A DNA stretch of 64,000 nucleotides from Tubulanus polymorphus (GCF_964204645.1 NC_134029.1:1683001-1747000); one strand, 5' to 3'. Positions 41,241 through 56,665 are shown, counted from the first letter of the stretch. Program-made: numbers and translations. The notes: generated by a model from the letters alone, not told the origin.

Positions 41241-41353
41241 TTTAAGTGTTTAATTGTTTATCTGTAGTTGAGCTGATAGAATGCTGAAATAACATCACGG
41301 TCAAGGTCCTGACCGACTGGAGGCTCGTACACTGCAGACGACATTATCCTCAG
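41241..41353. repeat. Hairpin-bearing unit, copy B
   Basis: Near-identical core to copy A (GATAGAATGCTGAAATAACA, then GACCGACTGGAGGCTCGTAC) while flanks are clearly diverged. A one-base indel in the core breaks any shared reading frame. Confidence 0.8.
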
Positions 41354-42481
41354 TCAATTATAAACTGCCCCTCTCTATTTCCAACAGGGTATTTACCGAA
41401 TCGGTATTCTATGAATCGTCAAATATTACATTATCTATTGAAAAAAGTTTAATTAAACCATGGGCGCGAAAAACTAGATACAAGTCGTCCATTAAAAAAA
41501 CACTGACTCCAAAATCGAAGAGTGTATGGTATAACACTTAGTTGAGGACAACCGCAAAGAAAACTGCTCAGTTTCCTGAATTCTGCGTGCCATCCTACTA
41601 AAATCCTCCGCACTAAAACCAGAGACAACCCTCAACGCTAAGTTCACTCTGGAAAGCGCAAGGTAAACAATTTATAACTAATTTAATTCATTTTTCTACA
41701 TTATTATTATTACTACTTGAAAAACTAAGTTTTATATATTTTTTTTCATTTTTTTCTACATTGATATTATTACTACTTGAGAAACTAAGTTTTACATAAT
41801 TTTTCTTTTAATTAAAAATTATTACAATTTTTTTTTTTTCTAAATTTTCCATCATCCACAAAACAATGAATATTCACATTAAGTGAATGGGAGAGGGGGT
41901 TTAAAGGAAACTTGATCTTTAATCGTTTATTACGCTCATCCTATCGTGCTACCACCACCGGGCTTGTTAGTTTAAAAAAATAAAAGGGTTTGTTAATACG
42001 CTTTGCGCTTTGTGCCTAGGATGCTTAAATAAACACTTAAAAGATCAAGTAAAATATTGATGAAAGTGAATTGAATAGTTTAAGGGGAGACGTTTTATGA
42101 ATGAAAGGAAAACTTATTTTGATTTCACTAGAAAAAGATACCAGATGATGCAAATAGGACTCATACATAACACACAAATTCACACACAGATTTACACACA
42201 GATTCACACACAGATTCACACATGACCAACAAATACACGTATTACAATCACGCCTACCTTACACCACCTCCATTTGCATCATACTGCATCTTTTTCATTG
42301 TGAATTTTGGGGCCCCTTTTTAGAAATGCGCACTATACTAAACAATTGTTCACTGATCACTGCTGCTCCTTGGAAATATAGTTCATAACCTCTGCTGCTC
42401 CTTAGATATAATGTTTGTAAACTAGGCTAATCCCGCGATATATTGTTTGTTAACTTTGCTGCTCCTTCGATTGTTGCTGGT

Positions 42482-42858
42482 TAGTAGACTCTTGGCTGGT
42501 AGTAAACTCTCGGCTGGCGGTAGACTCTCAGCTGGCGGTAGACTCGCGGCTGGCGGTAGACTCTCGGCTGGTAGTAGACTCTCGACTGGTAGTAGACTCT
42601 CGGCTGGTGGTAGACTCTCGGCTGGTGGTAGACTCTCGGCTGGTGGTAGACTCTCGGCTGGTAGTAGACTCTCGGCTGGTAGTAGACTCTCGGCTGGTAG
42701 TAGACTCTCGGCTGGTGGTAGACTCTCGGCTGGTGGTAGACTCTCGGCTGGTGGTAGACTCTCGGCTGGTAGTAGACTCTCGGCTGGTAGTAGACTCTCG
42801 GCTGGTAGTAGACTCTCGGCTGGTAGTAGACTCTCGGCTGGTAGTAGACTCTCCACTG
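42482..42858. repeat. 18-bp minisatellite, about 21 copies
   Basis: Unit GTAGACTCTCGGCTGGTR, with units alternating between TAG and TGG variants. Because 18 is divisible by three and the unit lacks stops, all frames stay open and give false repetitive proteins on both strands; I do not call them genes. Confidence 0.95.
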
Positions 42859-43611
42859 TCGAACTCTAAAAATGATGATGCACAATGACTCAATAAAATT
42901 GTTTGTAAAAGTACTGTATAATTTGATGAGATATCACTGCTTGGATAAAACATTTAATCTAATAATGAAATCGAAATTTCTTACCATAGAATTAACTAGA
43001 AACCGATAACCTTCTTTCCATCTAATTGTGGTTACACTATTGTCTCTGCTGCTCCTAAACTCAATTCTGCCATTACTGAACATCACTGCAACTCTGCTTA
43101 CCATCTGGAACTCTGCTGGTTACATTTTGGGATTTTCTGTTGTCATCACAGCTGCGATATTCGTCATCAGTTATTGTCTGGTCAACTCATCTCATGGCTT
43201 CATTTTGAAACATTCAGCTGGAAAGAAATGATATTTTTGAGGTGTACAATCCATTCAAACATCTTATTATTTTACATGGAGAAGTTAAAATCCGTCCTTG
43301 TCGTTTACAATTGCAATAATTGTATTATTTGATCAGTCATTGTCAATAAACCCCCCGATTGATTAGTATTAGTAGCGTTAGTTAATCACTATTTAAGACA
43401 GTGATCATTAACGTAGATTTCTCTGATACAAGATCAGTTAACGTTGATTTTATACAAAGTCCGCAGTGTCTTTAAAAAGACATTGAGATCCTACTGAACC
43501 TCATTGTCCGAGGAGTTTTGATTTTCTTTTGACATTTTTCGGGGCTGTCTATTCTAAGACGATTTTCTTTGATTAGGCGGGAAAAGGACTAATTGGAGTT
43601 TGTTAAGTTGG

Positions 43612-44045
43612 GAGCTAATAGAGAGACTGGTTACGCCACCTATTGCTCAGGCCTTTTAGTCTCTGCGCTCTGATAGGAATAGACAGTACTAAAAGGTGGA
43701 TGTGCGAGTTCTAGGCGACTGGTAACGCCACCTATCGCTCGTCACCATCCTACCTTTAGCACTGAGAGTTGGGAGCTATAGGAAGGCTGGTAGCGCCACC
43801 TATTATTGCTCAGGCACCATAGTCTCTGTGCACTTACCCGATGCTCTGATCAAAGTTTAATGTATTTTTAGTTTTAGGGGAGTTTTTGAGATTTAAGAGC
43901 TATAGGAAGGCTGGTAGCGCCACCTATTGCTCGGACACCATCATCTCCGCACACTTACCCAAAGCTCTGATTGTATGGTTTAAGTGATTTTGGGAGAGAG
44001 TGAGAGGATGGTAGCACCACCTATTGCTCAGGAATGGTCTACTCT
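43612..44045. repeat. Five-copy degenerate tandem repeat, 65-130 bp units
   Basis: Each copy contains a variant of CTGGTAGCGCCACCTATTGC, preceded by GGGAGCTATAGG and usually followed by CACCAT, GTCTCTGCGC and GCTCTGAT. Core positions are near 43632, 43718, 43790, 43912 and 44012. Confidence 0.8.
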
Positions 44046-44163
44046 TTGTTTCTGATAAGGCTGAATGCGTGGCTACCACAAGTGGCCAAGTGTCAAGTCA
44101 AACACAACTCATTGTGATAAGTAATTACAGTCTCATGGATGAAACCAACTTCTTATTAATGCA

Positions 44164-46510
44164 TTTCAAGAGGCACAAAATGTGACAGAACACTTTTACT
44201 GGAAATCCAGAACTTTTAAACCAGTGTGCACTAAATATCAGTAAATCATATGAAAATATCAACATGTCATCAAAAAGTAAAGCTTTGATTGAAAGCGATC
44301 TTGAAATGACTCTTTTTGAAATTGAGATTCTACAAACAAAGATTGAGCCTTCAGTAAGAAGACATTTCAAATATTGTCAAAACTCTTGATATTGAGAATC
44401 TAGTAACAAAGATTCACTGACTACACTTGATATATCAATATCTACTAATTGATGATATGTCAAAATACTGATAGAAGTGACACAGTAATTAGCAACTAAC
44501 ATTCATAATTTCACATCAAAGGTTTCTCAAATTCTTTTTCATGGATGATATTATCAGAGGACTGGCTTTGAAATTCTCGATATACTACAGTGGTTTTCAG
44601 TCAATAAGAAAAACACAAAAATTCTAATGAGTTTTTTCCGTCAAATAGAAAAAACATAATTGAAGTTTTTCCGTCAAAATGAAAAACTCAATGTTAAGTG
44701 ATACAGTAATTTTGTATTTCAAGTTACAGATGAAATAGCGACAATCATTATTCATGCAGGTTTCATCTCTCAAAAATTATTTGTCTGGTTTTCTGAATTC
44801 AAACTTAAGGAGTAGCGCAGCAGCAGCAGCACCAGAAGCAGCAGCACCAAACAAACATAGAAATCACCAAATAATTTTGAGAAACTCTTTCACATTTTAA
44901 CTGATGACATTCAGATACATGTGAATTGAATACATGTGATTAAAACAAATATAATGATTATGCAAATGAGAGTGGAGAGAATGCCACAAATGAATCGGGA
45001 CTTTCATCTAATACGAGCACGCTGAAAATAGAAACATGTGTTAAATTGAATGAGGCAAACCATTATGTATAAGACATGAATGAGTTCGCGGTGGTCCTTT
45101 TTGACCGGTTACACTGACTTAACAAATAAAGAATGGTGAAATGTTGGATTGTAAATTTGTACTCGGAGAAGTCCCAAAACGACACCTCGCCACTCATTTA
45201 TTTTATCTCTAACCTAATGATATTAACAGAACTCTACACAAAAAAACATAAAACAGCCTTAAATAAATGATATTGAATCATCAATATGAATTTTACCTCA
45301 AAATTACTATATTTTGAAAAAGTGCCATTGAGTGTATAAAGGACTTCCGTCTAATACGAGTACAAACAAATCAACGGTAAAAATATATTCAAAATTTGAA
45401 TGAAGGTAAATTGATTGAAATCGAACCATTTATGCAGAACATTACATAAAATAACTACTACATAAATAAGTTCACACTAGTGGCCTTGAATTAGACCAGA
45501 TTGAAACTGATAAATCATTAGAATTGTACTCGGACATGTCCTGTTTTTATTTCAAAAAAGGCACTTCATTTTTTCTAGTTCCTTATCATTCTATTGACAC
45601 TGGTATCACTGATAGCTAAATTTGAAGTGAAGTTTCAAAGCGTCAAAGCTTTTACTCACAATCACTTTATTTCAAGGGATTTCTATCTTTGATTGTTTGG
45701 TGCAAATTTAATCAATTAGAATATTTTAAATAACCAGACATTTTTTCATTTTGACTGAAACCTGCTCCAAGAAGGTTGCGCAGATTTGTATTAAATTGAT
45801 AATAAACAGATTAAATTTCTACTTAATGTCAATAATTCTATAAGATATTCATATCTATATAAATATCAATATTCAATATCGAAATTAATTTTTTCGACTT
45901 TACTTCAAATTGAATTCATTTACCGAATTTCATTTTTCAAAACAATGAATTCGAATATAAGAACTTCCCTTGATTTTCTGAGAAACAATAGTTTTGTATC
46001 AGAATGATGATCAAAGTGAGAAGGAAATTCAATTGATTCCTTTCAAAATTAATATATAACTAACGAAGATGGAATGACGATTCTTTTACGATCAATTTTC
46101 ACAAGATTTAAACGATTGACTAAGATTATATTTACATTCAAAATTACATGAACAAAATGAGAAACTTCAATTGATTCAATTCAACTTTTTAACTTCACTT
46201 CTAAAAGCATTTGATCATCATCGATATTGAAATATTGAGGTATAAAAATATTGGATTCATTGTGAATCTTTTGCAAAATAGAGATTTCAGTAACTAAGAT
46301 GGAATGGTGAGTCTTCTTTAGAAGATCAAGATTTCACTATAAATTCTCTAAGTTGACCCTAATTTGCCTAACACTTACTGGAAATCTAGAACTTTCAAAC
46401 AAGTAAAACTAAATATCAACCCCACATCAAAATATGAGGCTTCATTAAAAGAGATCTTGATGATTCTTTTTTAAATTGAGATTGAGAAATCGGTAAGAAA
46501 ATATACTTAA
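44164..46510. repeat. Diverged duplicated segments
   Basis: 44190-44370 resembles 46372-46500 (both with ACTGGAAATC(C/T)AGAACTTT, AACTAAATATCA/CACTAAATATCA and AAATTGAGATT). 44998-45110 resembles 45343-45490 (GGACTTTCATCTAATACGAG versus GGACTTCCGTCTAATACGAG and following sequence). These are old tandem duplications with no open frame. Confidence 0.6.
44593..44687. repeat. Three consecutive short stem-loops
   Basis: 44593-44614, 44631-44655 and 44665-44687 each have the form GTTTTTC, loop CGTCAAAAT or a variant, then GAAAAAC. An inverted-orientation copy (TTTTTTCATTTTGACTGAAA) lies at 45741-45760. Confidence 0.7.
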
Positions 46511-48499
46511 GCGATTACGATTTCAAGCAAAAAAATACTGAACACCCCGAGATTTTACACATTTCTACAGAGACAATTAACAAATTAATTAAAAGAATTT
46601 ATTATTAAGAATTTATTTCAAATTGAGGAATTATGACATAGGAACTTTGATGATAAAATAATTAAAACAGAGCTCGCGGAGATGATCTTATTATACGTAA
46701 TGGCACAAGACAAGCGTGCTCACCACTGAACCAATAGAACTTAAGTCTAATTAGTCAGTGATTAAACAGCGCTTGATTTCGTTATACAAAATACTATGAG
46801 AAACTAGTAACTATTTTAAACAGTTTCTAGTTTCTATAATACACCTTTAACAGAGCTCACAGAGACAATTTGAACTTTGTTAGTAGGATTTAGGGGGGCT
46901 AGCGATCGAACTAATGGTTATACACCTTCATTATATCTTTTCAGTTAAACAAACTGTAACAACTAATATTCTATAGTATATTCTATCCTATACTGAGTCA
47001 CATAATTTCTCTATCACAGAACTTTATAAAGATAAACGTTTAATACTTTTTGGGCTAGTGAGACTACGTTTAGTTAGTACATCTAGCCAAGTGAACTAGC
47101 GTCCACGCGACTAGTGACTAAACAGCTTATAAAATACTATAACGAGACAACTTATTTTCAGACGCTGCAAGCGTGCTCAGCATTAGACCTAGAGAACAAG
47201 TCAACTAGGCTTAAATATACACCTTTTAACAGTTACACATTTCAGAACAGATACTGAATTCAAAACAACTTACAATGATTTAAGGCAAGCTCATTAAACC
47301 ACTCAACATTTATAAGAATATTACTGATCAAAAACTATATTAAATTACTGCTTGGCAGATGTAATTAGAATTTACTAACACATTTACAAAGCAAGTTCTT
47401 TCTATGTTAATACACGAGTAGAGCTAATATACGCTATATTAATTCCAGCACAGAGCTAACAGAGACAAGATCTTTTTTTGAACGATTTTGTTAGCAAAAT
47501 TTTGGCCCAATAGAGGTTTTGTTATGAGGCTGATAAAGAGAAAAGTCTTCTTATGTGAAGTAATGATTGTGAACTCGTGCGGTGCAGACACAGAACATTG
47601 TTTAACGATTTTGTGTCATTTGGATGATTTTTTTTCCTTTCACTTTCAGTTAGATATTAAGCGTTAGAAATCTAAGTCTTTTGAGATGAGCTTTTAAAAA
47701 AGCTTTTCGACACCTCATTTATGTGTATTTTTACACGTTTTATATTTGGGTTTTGTAAACCCTGTGGCGCTCCACTTTCTCCTTTTTCTCCCACAATAGA
47801 AAAATAAATCAAACTTAGCTTTTTCATATTGCGACATTCATCACTGGGAGGTAGTACTCTCAGTAGTTCTAGTAGTAGTTCATTTTCTAGGAATTCATCT
47901 TCTAGTTAGAATAGTTCATTGGACCCTAGTAGCGCTGTGGTTTCTAGTAGTAGTTCATCTTCTAGCAGTTCTAGCAATTAGTTCATCTCCTCGAAATTCT
48001 AGGTCACGATGGGTCGACTGCTCGGTTCATCTCGCATTCGATGGATTCTTTTGACTGTCTCCATAAAAAACACTTCCAACTTTCTGCGGCTGGAAATAAA
48101 AGAAAATAGTAGATAATTTCTTGGAATCAGAATATTGATGTTTACAATATGAAGCAGAGAAAATAATATAGTTCAATCTCTGCCAAGTAGAAACATGGAT
48201 TATTACAACAAAATGAAAATAAATTGGGATGATAACAAATTACGATTTATGAAAATGATTCCATGAAATTGTTTGCAAAGTGTTCATAAAAATACAGCGA
48301 TGTTACTGCTTGGATGACAATTACAATCAATCTATAATTTAGAATTCAAACTTTCTCACCATGAAAAGGTTAGAAACGGATCTTCTTGTTCTTGTTTTAC
48401 TTTTAGGTCTAATTCAGCCCAGCATACATCAGAACAGCATACAGGCAGCACGGTGGATCAGACATGAGTGCGGCGATTTAGACAGGGCGCCAACTGCTC

Positions 48500-48807
48500 T
48501 CAAAGCTATTGACGCGTTACCGAATTAGGTTGGGAGACTATAGGCAACGGGCCGGCATTTCTAAACTGACCAATCAGAGAGAGCATCGTCCTTAAATAGA
48601 TTCACCGCGCTACGTCGAGTTTGACTCGTTCCGCTCTGGCCGACTCGAAACCCTTCACCGCCGCCCGTTCCGCTAATAATAAACACCGGACTCGAACAGA
48701 CCCTTCCACATTCATAGTGTATTTCATTATTTCGATAGAAAGAATTAATCAAATCTTAGAGATCTTAAAATCTAATTCTTAAAGTGACCCTTGTCTCAAC
48801 CGTGACA
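48500..48807 (+). mobile_element. LTR-retrotransposon-like terminal sequence (solo or truncated)
   Basis: In plus orientation it has CCAAT at 48570-48574, a TATA-like CTTAAATAG at 48591-48599, AATAAA at 48678-48683 about 80 bp further on, and an end CCGTGACA at 48800-48807 (complement TGTCACGG, a usual LTR terminus). This spacing is that of U3-R-U5. No gag or pol is visible either side. Reading on the minus strand is also possible, since TTGGCGCC at 48488-48495 would sit like a primer-binding site. The left boundary is therefore unsure. Confidence 0.4.
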
Positions 48808-49596
48808 AAAGCATTTTGTATCATATGGCCCTCAAGGTTCAACTGGGGAGGCTCAGACATTTCAAAACCATTTTCAATTAACCCAGATTTAAGACCGCGC
48901 TTGGAATCAAGCCTCCATCGGCTCCGAGGCAATATTTATTAGACATAGAGAGTCTACATGTAGGCCTACACCGTATGTCATTTCGAATTCAAATTTAGAC
49001 AGGTTGCCGGTCTCTACCTTTATGAATGCGAATCGCAGAATTGGACAGGCGACCAGTCTAATTCAAATTCTGGTGTCATCACTGAATCCTCCTCAAAGTC
49101 CCTGACTCGTTGAATCGGGATCCTAACGCAATTAGATTCATCTCTTTGAGGTTGTAGGCCTCTTGGTCTGGAGCCCGCGCCTCAAAATTGAGAACATTTT
49201 TGAACATTTGCCTGCACAGATTGACAGTACCGGACCCATGCTTCGAAACTAGAAAATATGGAAATTCAGACGATTTTTGTAACAGTATTTGCTTTTTTCT
49301 AAGACTAAATGATTGACAAACCACATAGAATGATTAATCTTTGAACATTTAAGATAGTTAGTGACAATTATTCATTTAAGGTCAGGCTTCACAGACATTG
49401 GAGTACGCACCCGAAGCTATATTCCTGATTAAAATGCGATGTAATATGTAGTACTTATTATGTTTATATAGTACGTTGTAAATCATCTATGACAAATAAA
49501 TGTCCAATCGAATATTTCAACTTCGGAAGTATAGCCGCGAGACGTAATCGACGTTTCATCTTCTGCATAGGATTTGATTTTCATTTTATGTTTACC

Positions 49597-49656
49597 ACAT
49601 GGCGTGTCAGGTCCCAATATGGCATGACAAGCCTCCGGGCTTGTGACGCCATATGC
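49597..49656. repeat. Palindromic motif, right copy (TBCA side)
   Basis: ATATGGCATGACAAGCC and GGCTTGTGACGCCATAT pair around a 3-nt centre. It is about 140 bp upstream of the TBCA start and is the inverted counterpart of the copy at 38899-38963. Confidence 0.8.
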
Positions 49657-49796
49657 AGCAGGTCTTAAGAATGCCCTAGATGGATTTGACGGGTTTGTGC
49701 GATAAATAGTTCCCTCCAGCAGACGGCGTTTTAGTCGATTACGCAGGAATTTTTGGAATTTTTGTCTCAATTTCCCGACTAAACTACTCTAAAACA

Positions 49797-51201
49797 ATGC
49801 CTCCAGTCGATCCTAGAATCAGACAAATTAAAATTCAAACTGGTGTTGTCACCAGGTAGGAAATCTATCCACTTTGAATATCGACAGTGATACTGACAGT
49901 AAGATAAAATCCCACTATTTACAGGTTAAACGAATTTAAAAACCAGAATTTATTTATTCAATCAAAAATACTTTAGTGTCTTGTGGGATTTTATCTTATT
50001 ATCCGTCCACCACGTTTGAGTGTGGTTATCATCGTTCTATACTGACAGTGTCAGTGTGTCAAAACTTGCATTCTTCAATTCACTTCAGTTTAGATTAGAT
50101 TAGTTTAGATTATTCGATTTCTCGTTTTTGTAGGATTACGAAAGAGAAGAAGATGTACGAAAAAGAAAATGTTGAAATGGATAAAAAAGTTGAACAGTTG
50201 AAGGCAGAAGGAAAGGACAGTTACGTCATTAATAAACAAGTACGTTCATTTCATTTTATCTACGATATAGTGAGTAATTTCAATTAACGCTGTGGCTACT
50301 CGTACGGACCCGTACGGATTACTCTGGAGGCTATTCGTACGGAACTAGGATCTGTACGCTAATAACTGTCGCTGATTGGCTGATTAACGCCGCGCATGCG
50401 TACAGAGGTGCACGACTTAGAAAATTCAAGAAAAGTGTGGAGAATAGAGTTAGAGAAAAATAGCGGATCGAGCGAGACTCGAACCCGGGTCAGAAATTAC
50501 TAGCACAGCATCGTACCGCTAGACCACCGAGCTCGCTGACAGTCGGTCGAATGTTTTAACTACATATAGCCTCACCTTACCCTAACCCTATCCCTTCCCG
50601 TACACATAATTCCAGAGTTATCCGACGGGTGTGTACGAATAGCCTACGGAATTATTCGTACGGGTCCGTACGAGTAGCCACTTCGTTCAATTAATCGGAT
50701 AAATCATTATTTTATGTATTATTGTTTAATAGATAGAATGTGCTGCAGAAAGTAAAGCTATGGTCCCGGATTGTGTGCGTAGACTGAAAGATGGTTGCGA
50801 TAAATTGAAGAATTTATTGGTTAGTCTTTCACTCGGATATAACTAGAGAATAATTACATTGATTTGAAAAGATCTGTATTTTCTTGTTATGAAATGTTCA
50901 AAAATGTCTTTTTGATAGACCATTTTTTATTTAAACCCAGGGAGGAGTGATTGTGAGGAGTGATTGTGGTTACTGATTATTTGTAACAGTTTAACAATAG
51001 TCAATAAACTGGCTTTAGGATCGCAGTGTTAAATTGGCGTGAATTTTTGAAGAGACGGAACCACTCATAAAATCGTGTTATTGTTTCAATAAATCAGTGT
51101 TTGTGTTTTATTTTTAGGAAGTTGAAAAAGATTTGGCCGAAACAGAAGAATACAAAAACGCGCAGTTAGCATTAGAATCGGCGGCTTCAGAAATAAATTA
51201 G
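49797..51201 (+). CDS. TBCA: TBCA: tubulin-specific chaperone A
   Basis: Cytosolic tubulin-folding cofactor that captures beta-tubulin. Four exons: 49797-49855, 50134-50239, 50733-50819, 51118-51201, giving 111 residues (human 108). All-alpha protein: DPRIRQIKIQTGVVTRI at the N-terminus, then KEKKMYEKENVEMDKKVEQL, AESKAMVPDCVRRLKDGCDK and EKDLAETEEYKNAQLALESA. ATG 49797 is the first and sits in AACAATG context. Intron 2 contains the 398-bp TIR element described separately. AATAAA at 51413-51418 is a probable poly(A) signal. Divergent from ULK3 across the repeat block. Confidence 0.96.
50279..50694. mobile_element. 398-bp TIR element with 9-bp TSD and tRNA-like core
   Basis: A TTCAATTAA duplication (50279-50287 and 50686-50694) brackets an element at 50288-50685. 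Its ends carry a perfect 25-bp inverted repeat, GTGGCTACTCGTACGGACCC plus GTACG, at 50292-50316 and 50657-50681, with a further shared AGGCTATTCGTAC inside. The TIR itself contains the near-palindrome CGTACGGACCCGTACG. On the minus strand 50535-50462 there is box A (TGGTCTAGCGG), box B (GGTTCGAGTCT) at tRNA spacing, and a TTTTT run just after. A TACCCTAACCCTAT telomere-like string lies at 50577-50590. No transposase. Confidence 0.8.
50462..50538 (-). other. tRNA-like sequence with Pol III boxes inside the TIR element
   Basis: Boxes A and B and a T-arm with four of five pairs (CCGGG TTCGAGT CTCGC) look tRNA-derived, nearest to glycine-type tRNAs by eye. The anticodon arm does not pair, so this is not called as a functional tRNA; it is a SINE-like or decayed tRNA module. 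Confidence 0.6.
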
Positions 51202-52079
51202 ATTCTATCACGTGAGGTTTGAATTATTTATTGATTTCACAATTCAATGAAATATCGCGTCTGGCACAAGTTTGATGATGGTGAAAAAATTCTAGCTGTA
51301 ATAATTCGAGTGCTATCCCTTTCTCTTGACGCACGCGTATTTGTGATATTTCTTGTGAATGTAAAGCTTTCTATTAATGATGATTTTCGAGATTTTTTTA
51401 TTTGCAAAAAGAAATAAAAATGTAGTTATTTGTAAAATACTACTGAAGTAATGTATAGAATGTCTTTTGATTCATTTCGAAATCATTTCATTTTGGATCA
51501 AAGATGGAAAAATAATTTTTAAAGAAAATGTCAGCTTTTTGGTTGATAAAATAAATTTATTCAATTTCTTCTTTAAAAAACAAACCTTAGTAATTTTCAT
51601 ATTTACACTCAATAACAAGATTGGTTCAACACAACCCTGTGTTAGGAAATGATTATTTATCACAGTTAAATTTGGCACAAAATCGCTATAAAAAACTGAA
51701 TTCCCAACCCTACTATATACACCATTCTGAGCTGATTACAAACAGGTAGAACAAATGAGTGACGCTTGACGTGCTGAGCTTAAGTCTCACAATCCAGTCA
51801 CATACTTCAATAAACAGCGACGATATTGGATTCACACATGTTTTGATTGATGCATTTATATCTATAGAGATCGAATATTAAACACAAATAAACATAATTA
51901 TATATTTTTACGGTCTAGACTAATCTTAGCTCGTCCTCTTTCACAAAAACCGGTTTACGTTCTAACACTAAAAAAACTCTTCAACGTTATATACATTATA
52001 TATTATATATTGAAACCGTGAAGGAAGGAATTTCTCTCATTAAGCCATAGATGTTGATACCCGTGAACTTAGGTTTGAA
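51202..52079. other. TBCA/ZNF474-like convergent spacer
   Basis: 3' UTRs of both genes; AT-rich. Overlapping short frames at 51467-51678 on opposite strands are chance. Confidence 0.45.
51413..51418 (+). promoter_or_regulatory. Candidate TBCA poly(A) signal
   Basis: AATAAA 212 bp past the TBCA stop, first canonical hexamer after it. Confidence 0.5.
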
Positions 52080-55960
<3,881 letters not shown>

Positions 55961-56665
55961 AATCGAGTCAGCCATTTATAAACAACAGCAGTACTGACAT
56001 CTAGCTACCATTCAACCTGACAGCAGTATACCTGTGTGAGGAGGCTCATGAGGGGCTCGCTGTGTTAGTATCGAGGTTCCTGAAGGGCTCACCGGGGACG
56101 CCGAGTTACCACGTAAAAACCAGCAGCACAACTCTGTTGTCATGGAGATCATTAAAGAAACAGATTTTATCAAAATAATATCCTTTTATTCGACCGGATG
56201 AAAACAATCACAGAATTAAAAACAGAAATCGGTAAAATCAATATCACATTAATTACAGCAGAGTTTTCTATTTATAGATCGAGATTGATTTATTTGTGGT
56301 TGGATTGATTTTGGCACTAAGAGTACTATATTACTGATTAGTACGTTACATAATGAGAATGATTTTCACACATCAGTTACATAAATACCTGTAATACACA
56401 CAACTCTTGCATGCATTTTGTTTATCGCAATAGTTTCGAAATCTAACTCAAAATTTCATTGAGTGCTTTTGTTCCGGCAGCTTATGGAATCAGATCCTGT
56501 ACTGTACTGATTCAATTGAGTTAAAAACATTCCTCTTCAGGCAATATTTCAATTAACTGTTTTAGTTTGTAAACCTGAGATCGCAAAACTTGGACGGAAT
56601 TCATTGATTTATCACAGTTATTCGAGAGAGTATTATGATCTACCGGTATGAGAGATCGATAGATA
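55961..56665. other. Spacer between ZNF474-like promoter and CCDC87-like 3' end
   Basis: Likely ZNF474-like promoter (CG-richer 56040-56110) and CCDC87-like 3' UTR. No feature recognised beyond this. Confidence 0.4.

Larger units (their letters stand above)
38778..49796. other. 11-kb repeat-rich spacer between divergent ULK3 and TBCA
   Basis: No coding exon or RNA gene could be supported. The block holds inverted copies of a palindromic motif near both gene starts (38899-38963, 49597-49656), a GGCAGGGTT minisatellite (39733-39840), three copies of a hairpin-bearing unit (39271-39381, 40738-40815, 41241-41353), an 18-bp minisatellite (42482-42858), five copies of a GCCACCTATTGCTC unit (43612-44045), three short stem-loops (44593-44687), diverged duplicates across 44-48 kb, a Ser-codon-like AGT repeat with stops (47850-48005), and an LTR-like sequence (about 48500-48807). 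Confidence 0.6.

Noticed and set aside
42422-42953. Long repetitive open frames on both strands
   Set aside because: They arise from an 18-bp minisatellite without stops; every frame is open and no flanking coding signal exists.
47850-48005. Ser-rich coding relic
   Set aside because: AGT/TCT repeats encode poly-Ser in one frame but stops interrupt it; best treated as a simple repeat.
48561-48752. 63-residue minus frame
   Set aside because: Lies in the LTR-like region and has a simpler explanation as GC-rich LTR sequence.
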